NCBI GenBank assembly: GCA_030754235.1 | Contig: JASMAS010000070.1 | Coordinates: 62,001 to 126,000 of the forward strand | Origin: Litorilituus sp. | Lineage (GTDB): Bacteria; Pseudomonadota; Gammaproteobacteria; Enterobacterales; Alteromonadaceae | Direction of reading: 5' to 3' | Length of the DNA: 64,000 nucleotides | Shown: positions 47,525 through 56,512 of the stretch, piece after piece | Layout: every line of letters starts with the position of its first letter | Position numbering within the stretch: position 1 is the first letter of the stretch | Translations under genes and position numbers: made by a program | The notes under the pieces: model-generated | Databases searched by the model: none | What the model was told of the DNA's origin: nothing | The model's input: the letters and a program-made list of their open reading frames with translations, nothing else

Positions 47525-48529
47525 TTATTCTTGTTTTTGATCACGTGACAGTAAATCTGCCGCAGCCAACTTTGCCGCTTTGTCTTGATAAAGAACTTGA
47601 TAAACTTGCTCAACAATAGGCATTTCAACCCCTACTCGTTGAGCTAACATGCGAACTTCTTTAGTATTTCTATAACCTTCAACCACTTGACCTATATCAG
47701 CCATGGCTTTATCAACATCGGTGCCCTGACCTAATGCCAAGCCAAAGCGTCGATTTCTTGATTGGTTATCGGTACAAGTCAACACCAAGTCACCTAACCC
47801 AGCCATGCCCATAAAGGTTGCTGAGTCAGCACCCAGTGCCATACCTAGTCGTGTCATTTCAGCCAGGCCACGGGTAATAAGTGCGGTACGCGCATTAGCA
47901 CCAAAACCAATACCATCGGCCATGCCAGCGCCAATGGCGATTACGTTTTTAACGGCGCCACCTAGTTGTACCCCAATAAAATCTTTATTAGGGTAGACAC
48001 GAAAACATTTTTCACAGTGTAATAAGTCAGAAAGCTCAAACGCAAAGACTTTATCAGTAGAAGATAAGGAAATAGCTGTTGGTAAGCCTGCCGCCATTTC
48101 TTTAGCAAAAGTCGGCCCCGAAAGTACCGCTAAAGCGAGTTCATCACCCAAAATATCTCGAGCGACAGTTTGTAATAAATCACCTGACTGAGGATCTAAC
48201 CCCTTAGTTGCCCAAGCAATTCTTACATCTTCTTTCAATGCCGGCTTAATTTGTTTAAGCATATCACCAAAAGCATGGCTAGGTACCACCACAAGAATAT
48301 TTTCACTCGCTTGAACCGCGGCGATAAGATCACTGGTAAGCGCTAATGTCTCAGGAAAAGAACAGCCAGCCAAATACTTACTGTTTTCTCGTGCATTAGC
48401 CATGTCTTCAACTTGGCTAGCATCACGACCCCAAAGCAATGTTTGATGACCATTTCGAGCCAAACATATTGCTAAGGCCGTACCATAAGAGCCAGCACCT
48501 AAAACAGTAATTTTGGCAGAAGTAGTCAT
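47525..48529 (-). CDS. gpsA: Glycerol-3-phosphate dehydrogenase [NAD(P)+]
   Basis: A 334-residue enzyme making sn-glycerol-3-phosphate for phospholipid synthesis. NAD(P) motif [10 protein letters not shown], the substrate region WATKGLDP and SGPTFAKE, and [13 protein letters not shown] with the catalytic lysine are visible. ATG 48529 has GAGGAT 5 bases upstream; a longer frame to 48556 was rejected. It is last in the yibN-grxC-secB-gpsA operon, the same order as E. coli. Confidence 0.95.
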   Translation of the reverse strand: MTTSAKITVLGAGSYGTALAICLARNGHQTLLWGRDASQVEDMANARENSKYLAGCSFPETLALTSDLIAAVQASENILVVVPSHAFGDMLKQIKPALKEDVRIAWATKGLDPQSGDLLQTVARDILGDELALAVLSGPTFAKEMAAGLPTAISLSSTDKVFAFELSDLLHCEKCFRVYPNKDFIGVQLGGAVKNVIAIGAGMADGIGFGANARTALITRGLAEMTRLGMALGADSATFMGMAGLGDLVLTCTDNQSRNRRFGLALGQGTDVDKAMADIGQVVEGYRNTKEVRMLAQRVGVEMPIVEQVYQVLYQDKAAKLAAADLLSRDQKQE

Positions 48530-48613
48530 AATATCCTCGTGATATATTTGCACCAAACACTAAGCGTAAGGTGCAATTCATTGTGCTTTGTTGAACTGAA
48601 GTCCAATTTACAA

Positions 48614-49120
48614 CTAGTGAGTTTCTGAGCTTTCTGGTGCGTTAACTTTTGCTTCTGCAGCACGTTGTTGTACATAGGATGCGAATAAGCCTTCAAAGTT
48701 AACTGGTGACAAGTTAAATTGTGGGAATGAACCACGGTTTACTAAGCTTGCAACAGTTTCACGGGCATATGGAAATAAGGTTGTTGGGCAAAAAGCACCA
48801 ATAGTGTGTGCTAATTGTGCTTCTGGTAAGTTACCAATAGTGAAGATACCTGCTTGTTGTACTTCAGCTAAGAAAGCAGTTTGATCTTCAACGGTTGCAG
48901 TCACAGTAACGGCTAATACCACTTCATACGTGTTTTCAGCTAATTTATTAGAACGAGTATCTAAGTCTAATTTAATTTCTGGTTTCCATTCTTTTTGGAA
49001 AATAGCAGGTGAGTTAGGTGTTTCAAATGAAACATCTTTGGTATAAACACGTTGAATAGCAAACTGCGGTTCATTTTGTGCTGCTGCTTCATTTACTTCA
49101 TTTTGATTTTCGTCGCTCAT
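48614..49120 (-). CDS. secB: Protein-export chaperone SecB
   Basis: A 168-residue tetrameric chaperone that keeps preproteins unfolded for SecA. Family marks: [23 protein letters not shown] at the N-terminus, [22 protein letters not shown] in the core and [15 protein letters not shown] near the end. It lies 84 bp before gpsA and 42 bp after grxC. Confidence 0.96.
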   Translation of the reverse strand: MSDENQNEVNEAAAQNEPQFAIQRVYTKDVSFETPNSPAIFQKEWKPEIKLDLDTRSNKLAENTYEVVLAVTVTATVEDQTAFLAEVQQAGIFTIGNLPEAQLAHTIGAFCPTTLFPYARETVASLVNRGSFPQFNLSPVNFEGLFASYVQQRAAEAKVNAPESSETH

Positions 49121-49162
49121 GAGAGTTCCTATAATAATTTCTCTAAAATTTTTTTCTATGGT

Positions 49163-49441
49163 TTATGCAGTGCCTGCTAACAAACCATCAAGATTATTTT
49201 GCATTTCAAGTGCTACAAGTTGATCGCAACCACCAATGTGCTCATCATCAATAAAAATTTGCGGTACCGTATAGCCACCGTTACTTCGAGCAATCATCAC
49301 TTCGCGTAACGCCATGTCACCATCAATTTTTATTTCCTGTACATCTAATTCAGGATAAAGTGCTGATTTTTGCGCCAACAAAGTTTTTGCTCGCACGCAA
49401 TAAGGACAGTATTCTTTAGTATAGACTTCTACTTTAGCCAT
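49163..49441 (-). CDS. grxC: Glutaredoxin 3
   Basis: A 92-residue glutaredoxin with the dithiol active site CPYC in VYTKEYCPYCVRAK, the cis-proline YTVPQIF and GGCDQL for glutathione binding. Slightly longer than E. coli Grx3 (83). It reduces protein disulfides and helps ribonucleotide reductase. Operon partner of secB. Confidence 0.93.
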   Translation of the reverse strand: MAKVEVYTKEYCPYCVRAKTLLAQKSALYPELDVQEIKIDGDMALREVMIARSNGGYTVPQIFIDDEHIGGCDQLVALEMQNNLDGLLAGTA

Positions 49442-49458
49442 GATTAAACCTTTTGGGG

Positions 49459-49887
49459 TTACTTCTTAGATACTGGTAGACCTGCACTAATCCAAGCGTT
49501 CATACCGCCTTTTAACACATTAACGCGTGCAAAACCTTTTTTATGTAAGTCATTTGCCGTTTTAACTGCGCTAACACCTGCGCTACATACAACTATGATG
49601 GGATTTTCTTTATGCTTTTCAAGGCTAGTAAAACCATTTTTATTGATTTTTTCCGTTGAAAGGCTAAAAGCATCAAGAATATGGCTAGTGTTAAAGTCTT
49701 TTTCGCTACGAATATCAAGCGCAACACCTTGCTCTCTATTCATTAAAAAAGTTAAATCTTGTGGGCTAATTTGTTTAACTGGTGACATGCTGATTTTGAT
49801 AGTGATAACCATAATCATCACAACAAGTGCGACCCAAACAGCACTTAGCATGCCGTTATTGCTAACAAAAGTAATAAATTGATCCAT
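49459..49887 (-). CDS. yibN: Membrane-anchored rhodanese-like protein YibN
   Basis: A 142-residue protein with one N-terminal membrane helix (GMLSAVWVALVVMIMVITI) and a single rhodanese domain with catalytic Cys in VVCSAGVSA and the DIRSEKDF strand. First gene of the operon yibN-grxC-secB-gpsA. In E. coli YibN interacts with the insertase YidC and supports membrane-protein insertion; the same role is possible. Confidence 0.9.
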   Translation of the reverse strand: MDQFITFVSNNGMLSAVWVALVVMIMVITIKISMSPVKQISPQDLTFLMNREQGVALDIRSEKDFNTSHILDAFSLSTEKINKNGFTSLEKHKENPIIVVCSAGVSAVKTANDLHKKGFARVNVLKGGMNAWISAGLPVSKK

Positions 49888-50116
49888 AAATGGTGACCCT
49901 TTTAGTGCACAATAAAGGTGAATAATAAAAACCGTGACAGTATACAGATTATTCGATTTTTTGCCATGAAGATTTGTCGTAATCCTGATAAGAAATTGCT
50001 TGCTTCAGAAGAAATAACCTAAGTAACTCGACATGAATCATTTCTTGCTTAAATAAACTGCTACTTGAGTGTACAATAAACGCAATTCTCACAGATATAC
50101 GAAAGGTACACCGTTA

Positions 50117-51673
50117 ATGGCACACGCGAATAAAAAATCTATGGTATTAATTATATTAGATGGCTGGGGCTACCGTGAACAAGGCCATGCTAATGCCATT
50201 CAAACAGCCAATACGCCAGTGCTAGATAAACTTAAAAACGATTATCCGAATATGTTGATTCAAACCTCAGGTATGGCAGTCGGCTTACCTGATGGACAAA
50301 TGGGCAATTCCGAAGTGGGGCATGTTAATTTGGGTGCGGGTCGTGTGGTTTACCAAGACTTTACGCGCATTACAAAAGCCATTGATGACGGTGAATTTAC
50401 TCAAAACCCTACTCTTTGCCAAGCAGTAGACAAAGCGGTAGCACAAGATAAAGCCGTACATATTTTTGGATTAATGTCACCCGGTGGTGTGCATAGCCAT
50501 GAAGAACATATTTTTGCCATGATTGAGTTAGCCAAAACACGTGGTGCTAACAAAGTCTATCTTCATGCTTTTTTAGATGGGCGAGACACTCCACCTCGAA
50601 GTGCTAAAGCCTCATTAGAAAAAGCACAAGCAAAATTTGAGCAGTTATTTCCTCACGGCACCGGTCAAGTTGCGTCAATTATTGGTCGTTATTATGCCAT
50701 GGACAGAGATCAACGCTGGGAACGTGTTGAATCCGCCTATAATTTAATGGTCTCTGGTGAGAGCCAGTACCAATACCCAGACGCCCTCAGCGCCCTTGAT
50801 GCTGCCTATAAGCGTGATGAAAATGATGAGTTTGTTAGTGCAAGCGCCATCACTAATCAAGCAGGAGATATCATTGAGGTCAATGATGATGATGCGATGA
50901 TCTTTATGAACTTTAGAGCCGATCGTGCTCGTCAATTTACCCGTTGTTTCACCGATGCCAATTTTGATGGTTTTGCTCGCAAAAAAATACCAGCAATTAA
51001 CGACTTTGTTATGCTGACTCAATATGCCGCTGATATAAAAACAAGCTGTGCATATGCACCTGAAGAACTCAATAATGTAATGGGTGAATGGCTAGCTAAA
51101 CATAACAAAACTCAACTACGTATTTCAGAAACAGAAAAATATGCCCATGTGACCTTCTTCTTTAGTGGCGGTCAAGAAGAGACCTTTGTTGGTGAAGAGC
51201 GTATATTGGTGCCATCACCCAACGTTGCCACCTATGACTTACAGCCTGAAATGAACTCAAGCTTATTAACCGATAAGCTCGTAGATGCCATTGAAAGCGG
51301 TAAGCATGACTTTATTGTTTGTAACTACCCTAATGGTGATATGGTTGGTCATACAGGTGATTTTGATGCCGCCGTAAAAGCGTGCGAAGCCGTTGATAGC
51401 TGTATGAAACGCGTTATTGAGGCATTACACAAAACAGGTGGTGAGTGTTTGATTACTGCCGATCATGGCAATGCTGAACAAATGCAAGACGAAAAATCTG
51501 GCCAGGCTCATACTGCTCATACTTGCGAGCCAGTTCCCTTAATCTATGTTGGCAGAAATGCAACACCTACGAATACGGGGACATTACGTGATATTTCTCC
51601 AACACTATTACATTTAATGGAAATGGAACAACCAAAAGAAATGACAGGTTCAGTATTGATGCAATTAACTTAA
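50117..51673 (+). CDS. gpmI: 2,3-bisphosphoglycerate-independent phosphoglycerate mutase
   Basis: A 518-residue Mn2+ enzyme of glycolysis. Alkaline-phosphatase-fold motifs: ILDGWGYRE, the phosphoserine [52 protein letters not shown], and the metal sites DMVGHTGD and [11 protein letters not shown] frame to 50069 exists but ATG 50117 gives the usual N-terminus and has AAAGG about 10 bases upstream. Begins a gpmI-envC-yibQ set as in E. coli. Confidence 0.95.
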   Translation: MAHANKKSMVLIILDGWGYREQGHANAIQTANTPVLDKLKNDYPNMLIQTSGMAVGLPDGQMGNSEVGHVNLGAGRVVYQDFTRITKAIDDGEFTQNPTLCQAVDKAVAQDKAVHIFGLMSPGGVHSHEEHIFAMIELAKTRGANKVYLHAFLDGRDTPPRSAKASLEKAQAKFEQLFPHGTGQVASIIGRYYAMDRDQRWERVESAYNLMVSGESQYQYPDALSALDAAYKRDENDEFVSASAITNQAGDIIEVNDDDAMIFMNFRADRARQFTRCFTDANFDGFARKKIPAINDFVMLTQYAADIKTSCAYAPEELNNVMGEWLAKHNKTQLRISETEKYAHVTFFFSGGQEETFVGEERILVPSPNVATYDLQPEMNSSLLTDKLVDAIESGKHDFIVCNYPNGDMVGHTGDFDAAVKACEAVDSCMKRVIEALHKTGGECLITADHGNAEQMQDEKSGQAHTAHTCEPVPLIYVGRNATPTNTGTLRDISPTLLHLMEMEQPKEMTGSVLMQLT

Positions 51674-51723
51674 TACGGCAAACTGGTAGCGAGTGCTTTT
51701 AAAACAATAATTACAAATTACCA

Positions 51724-52893
51724 ATGCCACAGCCATCTCCTTTATTTTCAAAAATAATAAGCAGCTTAGTGTTACTGAGCTGCTTATTTGCGTCTTTTAG
51801 CGTTTTAGCAAATACCGAAAGTATTAATGAGAAAACAAAACAGCAAAATAATGAAAAGCTCAACGATGTCCAGCAAGCGATTGCCGCACAAGAATCAAAT
51901 ATTTTTACTACCAACAAAGCTCGTTCTAAATTAGAACAACAACTAAAACAAGATGATTTAGCCATCGCCAAAGCCGCTAAATCTATCAATAATACGGAAA
52001 AAAAATTAACGACAACGAAGCTAAAAATAATCAAACTAGGTACAGAAAAACAAGCGTTGTCCACCCAAAAAAGAAAACAAGAACAATTACTAGCCAAACA
52101 ACTTCGCGCAGCCTATACCACAGGTCAGCACGACTATTTAAAACTCATTTTAAATCAAGAGCAAAGTGAAAAAGTTCAACGCACAGTCACCTATTATCAA
52201 TACCTTAATCAGGCTAGAATTAAACAAATTGGTGTTTTTCAATCAACTATTGCTTCTCTATTACAAGTAACTACTGAGCATCAAGCGCAAATAACAGCTT
52301 TAGATAATCTAAAAAAGTCACAACAAAGGCAAAAAATTAGCCTTAATCAAAACAAATCAAAACGTCAGCAAACCATCAACGCACTCAATAAAAAGCTGTT
52401 ATCTAGCCAACAAAAATTAGCCAAATTAAAAGCAGAAGAAGCCAACTTAACGGCTGCACTACAAAAATTAGCAACATTAATGCAAACTGAAATAAATTTA
52501 ACCGGTTTAAGCAAGTTAAAAAAGAAACTTTCTTGGCCTGTTAAAGGCAGGTTATTACGAAGCTTTGGCAGTAAAAAACAAGGCTACTTAAAGTGGAAAG
52601 GGGTACTGCTAGGCGCGACAATTGGTAGGCAAGTGCAAACCATTCACAGCGGGACAATTTTATTCTCAGATTGGCTGAAGGGTTATGGCTTGCTCACTGT
52701 TATTGATCACGGTGAGGGTTATATGAGCTTATATGCACATAATCAAACCTTATTAAAATCAGTGGGAGAAAGAGTAGAGACGGGTGAACCTATCGCCCTA
52801 GTAGGGCAAAGTGGTGGCCAAAACCAAGCGGGGCTCTATTTTGAAATTCGGCATCGAGGTAAAGCGGTTAACCCCAAACTTTGGTGTAAATAA
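51724..52893 (+). CDS. envC: Murein hydrolase activator EnvC
   Basis: A 389-residue periplasmic protein with signal peptide (IISSLVLLSCLFASFSVLA), about 200 residues of coiled coil (rich in Lys/Gln), and a C-terminal LytM (M23) domain (LSWPVKGRLLRSFGSKKQGYLKWKG...). Metal ligands of active M23 enzymes are not conserved (YAHN in place of the HxH motif), as in EnvC, which activates the division amidases AmiA/B via FtsEX. 50 bp after gpmI. Confidence 0.92.
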   Translation: MPQPSPLFSKIISSLVLLSCLFASFSVLANTESINEKTKQQNNEKLNDVQQAIAAQESNIFTTNKARSKLEQQLKQDDLAIAKAAKSINNTEKKLTTTKLKIIKLGTEKQALSTQKRKQEQLLAKQLRAAYTTGQHDYLKLILNQEQSEKVQRTVTYYQYLNQARIKQIGVFQSTIASLLQVTTEHQAQITALDNLKKSQQRQKISLNQNKSKRQQTINALNKKLLSSQQKLAKLKAEEANLTAALQKLATLMQTEINLTGLSKLKKKLSWPVKGRLLRSFGSKKQGYLKWKGVLLGATIGRQVQTIHSGTILFSDWLKGYGLLTVIDHGEGYMSLYAHNQTLLKSVGERVETGEPIALVGQSGGQNQAGLYFEIRHRGKAVNPKLWCK

Positions 52894-52995
52894 ACTGACT
52901 GTGTGAGAGATCAAATCCTATATCAGTATGTCTATAAATACTCGAGACTAAATGCTATGATCTTGTGCATTCTATACTTCTAATAACGATAATAA

Positions 52996-53772
52996 GTGGT
53001 TTCATTCGTGTCTAAATATTTTCTTTTTTTATTATTCACACTGATTTCGACCTTTTGTTTAAGGGCTGTTAACGCTACTCCTGCTCGCGTTGCTATTGTC
53101 ATTGATGATATTGGTTATCGTTACACAGATCACGAAGCGTTATCCTTACCTGGTGAGATTACCTATTCTATTTTACCTCATACTCCCTATGGAAAATCCC
53201 TTGCCTTAAAAGCCAATGCGAAAAAAAAAGATGTGTTACTGCATATTCCAATGGAAGCTGCAAACGGTAAAAAGCTCGGCCCTGGTGCATTAACCAGTGC
53301 CATGAATGAAACGCAAATATACGCCAGCTTAAGTGCTTCATTTAACGAAATACCTTTTGCTATTGGTATTAATAATCATATGGGCAGTCATTTAACACAA
53401 CTCAATGACCCAATGGTATGGACAATGCGCTTTTTAAAAAAACACCAGTTATTATTTTTAGACAGTAAAACCAGTTTAAAGTCGAAAGCCAGCAGTATTG
53501 CAAAAGCCCTTGGCGTACCTGTTAAACACAGGCATATTTTTTTAGATAATCAACTTAATCACAAGTATATTACTCAGCAATTTCAACGATTGATTGAACA
53601 GGCCAAAAACAAAGATTTTGCTATTGCTATAGCTCATCCTCACCCTGAAACGATACAAGCTTTACAACAATTAATCCCAACACTAAAAAAGAATAATATT
53701 AAATTGGTCTCATTGTCTTCTCTATATAGCCCACTTATTGAACATTATAAATTAGCTTCAGTGAGTGACTAG
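52996..53772 (+). CDS. yibQ: Divergent polysaccharide deacetylase family protein YibQ
   Basis: A 258-residue exported protein with a signal peptide (FLFLLFTLISTFCLRAVNA) followed by the DUF610/YibQ domain: VAIVIDDIGYR, SILPHTPYG, VLLHIPMEA, INNHMGSHLT and IAIAHPHPETI. These are the metal and catalytic positions of a deacetylase fold. It follows envC as in E. coli. GTG 52996 is used; another GTG at 53008 is possible. Confidence 0.88.
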   Translation: MVSFVSKYFLFLLFTLISTFCLRAVNATPARVAIVIDDIGYRYTDHEALSLPGEITYSILPHTPYGKSLALKANAKKKDVLLHIPMEAANGKKLGPGALTSAMNETQIYASLSASFNEIPFAIGINNHMGSHLTQLNDPMVWTMRFLKKHQLLFLDSKTSLKSKASSIAKALGVPVKHRHIFLDNQLNHKYITQQFQRLIEQAKNKDFAIAIAHPHPETIQALQQLIPTLKKNNIKLVSLSSLYSPLIEHYKLASVSD

Positions 53773-53891
53773 AGGCACTTTGATAGCGCATACTTCACAA
53801 ACAGAATAAACGGATAGCTCGCTACTATGCCAATACGATAGTGTTGAACCTGAGACATCGGTGTACTCCACAGCTCTATATGGTAAAAGAG

Positions 53892-54659
53892 TTACCACTT
53901 AATATTATTTTCTTTCATGATTTTGTGTAAATACTTCACAGGTATCGCATAGGTGATACCACTAGGGTTACTGAACACCGCTTCCTTGGTTTCTTGCACA
54001 AATACTTTATTAATAATGCCAACAACCTGCCCTGTTTTCATATCATACATGGCACTACCACTATTTCCTGGATATGCCGTCGCATCGAGCTGATACACTA
54101 AATAAGGATTACGCATGCGTTTAAGTATTTTTAGTGTTATTTGTCCAGCAGTTTGCACTGGAATAACCGTGGGAGTAATACTGGCAATGATGCCACGATG
54201 AGTTACAGGGTAAAGCCCCAAAACATCCCCAATAGGAAAGCCAGTAAAGGCAATAAAACTGCCGTCAGGTATGAACTTCCCCTTTGCTAATGTCATCGCT
54301 GGTAAAGGAGAGCCTGATATTTTTAAAATAGCTAAATCATACAAATCAGAAGTCACCACTATTTCAGCTTTTCGTACTGTAGCCTTTTTGCCCGAGCCAA
54401 TAAACACCGCCATTTTTTGCAATAAAGCTTTCTCGAGATCTGCAGGCAATACATGGGCATTCGTTACTACATAATGACCATTGCCGATCACAAAACCAGT
54501 TCCACGTAAGATATTTTTCGGACGTCCCATTGGTGTGTGGATACCAATGCCTACCACTGAAGGTTTTATCTTTGCGACAATATCAATAAATTCAGCTTTT
54601 GCTGAATTTAAAAAAAATAGCAAAGAAAATACACAAAAAATCAGATTTTTATTATACAT
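53892..54659 (-). CDS. Exported trypsin-like serine protease (DegP-type domain, no PDZ)
   Basis: A 255-residue protein with a signal peptide (MYNKNLIFCVFSLLFFLNSAKA) and a complete trypsin-like triad: His in VVTNAHV, Asp in DLYDLAILKI, Ser in YPGNSGSAMYD. It begins IVAKIKPSVVGIGIHTPMGR, like the DegP/DegS protease domain, but no PDZ domain follows, so it is a free-standing protease. Start ATG 54659; a longer frame to 54710 hides the signal peptide. It stands alone, with a decayed gene on its 5' side. Confidence 0.87.
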   Translation of the reverse strand: MYNKNLIFCVFSLLFFLNSAKAEFIDIVAKIKPSVVGIGIHTPMGRPKNILRGTGFVIGNGHYVVTNAHVLPADLEKALLQKMAVFIGSGKKATVRKAEIVVTSDLYDLAILKISGSPLPAMTLAKGKFIPDGSFIAFTGFPIGDVLGLYPVTHRGIIASITPTVIPVQTAGQITLKILKRMRNPYLVYQLDATAYPGNSGSAMYDMKTGQVVGIINKVFVQETKEAVFSNPSGITYAIPVKYLHKIMKENNIKW

Positions 54660-54754
54660 AGTGAACCATTTAATAAAGTGATTAATACCCAACACAACTA
54701 TACTAAGCAATTTTTCATTTATCGACCCTAATTAACCATTATGAGAGACAGTTA

Positions 54755-55446
54755 AGGATAAAGGAAATCATTCCAATCCTAACGAGTGGCGGCACTCGGT
54801 TACCTGTTCATCTTGGCATCCTCTATGCGTTGCTCGAATTAAATATTAATTTTGATCGTATTGTTGGCGTTTCAGGTGGCAGTATCATTTCAATTTTTTT
54901 GCTGCAGGCTTATCCATAGAGGAAATTAAAAAATAGCCCTTGAAACGGCTTACAATCAATTTAGAAGTATGTCCCTATACAAATTCATAAAGGATGGAGG
55001 ATTAAGCGTTAGAGATATTTTTGAAAACTGGGTTGATAAACAATTGCAAGGAAAAACCTTCTCTGAGCTCAATAAATGCTTGCATGTAGTAATGACGGAT
55101 GTAAAAAGCGGTAAACCGGTAATATTTAATTAAGTAAACACAGCAAATATGAAGGCTTCCACAGCGGTTAAGTTTTCAATGTCTATTCCACGGGTATTTA
55201 GTTTTAAATCTTTTGGTTGATGGTTGATGGTTGATGGTTGATGGTAGCATTTTATCGGAATATGCCTTACATAGAAATAGGGCAAATGGTGACACCGCTG
55301 TATTATGTTTTAGATTCAGGGGCGAGCATGACAACAATAAACTAAAAACAAAAAAAGCATCACTGACAGAGCCTATTTTTAATAGCAAAAGAAAATATAC
55401 CAAATTAAGCTATAATTTATTCAAAACTGTGCTATTTTCACTATAG
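54755..55446 (+). pseudogene. Decayed patatin-like phospholipase gene
   Basis: Pieces in different frames rebuild one patatin protein: LTSGGTRLPVHLGILYALLE...VGVSGGSIIS (frame from 54770, with the GxSxG nucleophile), GLSIEEIKK (from about 54907), then IALETAYNQF...KDGGLSVRDIF...VVMTDVKSGKPVIFN (from 54933), a stop TAA at 55131-55133, KASTAVKFSMSIPRVFSFKSFG, and DGSILSEYALHRNRANGD (from 55231). At least two frameshifts, one internal stop and a tandem-repeat slip lie between them. Boundaries are approximate. No intact copy is in the window. Confidence 0.82.
55217..55244. repeat. 7-bp tandem repeat inside the patatin pseudogene
   Basis: Four perfect tandem units of TTGATGG. They lie where the coding region should read through to DGSILSEY, and each gain or loss of a unit shifts the frame by one. 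The repeats encode LMVDG-type residues in the surviving frame. Confidence 0.9.
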
Positions 55447-55530
55447 TGACTTTATTCACAAAGTACGGATGTTTGTTTATATTAATAATACGCTTAGCTC
55501 AAAGCATCAACTTGATAACTCGGAAATCCC

Positions 55531-56466
55531 ATGAACTGGAATAAACGTCTTCTTAAAACACCTATTATTGGCGAAATCACTAAAAAAATTGCTTCGATGA
55601 AGGTCAATCATGATGCTTACAACATTGCTGAGCATTTTACCCAGTTTTTACAGCCAGAAGTTGCCACAAACCAAGCTTTAAAAGAAGAGGCATTTAAAAT
55701 ACGCCATAATGTGTATTGTGAAGAACTTGCTTTTGAAGATGTTAAAGAAGGAGGTCAAGAAAAAGATGAGTTTGATGATCAATCTATATTTTCTTTAATT
55801 AAACATAAACCCTCCAATACCTATACAAGTTGTGTGCGAGTAGTGAGAATTGAAAAAGAAGAACAACTTTTACCCATTGAAAAATTCTGCATAGATTCAA
55901 TTGCCAACCAAGCACTGCATCCAAGTCACTTTAAAAGAAGTGAAATCTGTGAAATTTCACGCTTAGCTGTCAAGGCTGACTTTAGGCGACGTAAAACAGA
56001 TAAATTTAAAGGTTCTAGTACAGGAGCGATACAAGAAAGTAGTTATTCTGAAACAGAGTTACGCTGTTTCCCATTTATTGCTATTGGTCTATACATGGCC
56101 GCTGCAACTATGGCAATAGATACTGGCATTAAGCATGTTTATGTTATGATGGAGCCAAGACTAGCTCGTAGTATGAGATTTGTCGGCATTAACTTTCAAG
56201 CGCTAGGAGACCCTATAAATTACCATGGTCTAAGGGCGCCGTACTATATTAATCCTGACATTTTTTTGTCTAACTTATCCCCTGGTTTTAAAAGTTTATA
56301 TCAGTCAATTGAACATGATATTTGTAAGCAACTTAGCAGCCTAAAATTAAAATCTGATTACCCTGATTCTTCTGTTCCCTTTAAAGGTTTATATCGCATT
56401 AAGGATATTCTTAGGGCCATACGCACGGATTCTTTTGTCGAACTTGAGAGCCCACAATATACCTAG
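55531..56466 (+). CDS. PEP-CTERM/exosortase-associated acyltransferase
   Basis: A 311-residue protein of the exosortase-associated acyltransferase family (TIGR03694 type), related to GNAT and acyl-homoserine-lactone synthase folds. Landmark stretches: FKIRHNVYCEELAFED near the N-terminus, CVRVVRIEKEEQLLPIEKFC, and EICEISRLAVKADFRRRK in the middle. Such genes occur in genomes with PEP-CTERM sorting and usually near exosortase loci. ATG 55531, ribosome site weak. No exosortase is next to it in the window; prsT follows on the other strand. Confidence 0.85.
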   Translation: MNWNKRLLKTPIIGEITKKIASMKVNHDAYNIAEHFTQFLQPEVATNQALKEEAFKIRHNVYCEELAFEDVKEGGQEKDEFDDQSIFSLIKHKPSNTYTSCVRVVRIEKEEQLLPIEKFCIDSIANQALHPSHFKRSEICEISRLAVKADFRRRKTDKFKGSSTGAIQESSYSETELRCFPFIAIGLYMAAATMAIDTGIKHVYVMMEPRLARSMRFVGINFQALGDPINYHGLRAPYYINPDIFLSNLSPGFKSLYQSIEHDICKQLSSLKLKSDYPDSSVPFKGLYRIKDILRAIRTDSFVELESPQYT

Positions 56467-56512
56467 CCAGTAAAGCCACTTACACTTTATTGCTTTTCAT
56501 TAAACCGTCTAT

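Noticed and set aside
54121-54710. Frames opposite the serine protease
   Set aside because: Antisense to a gene with an intact catalytic triad and signal peptide.
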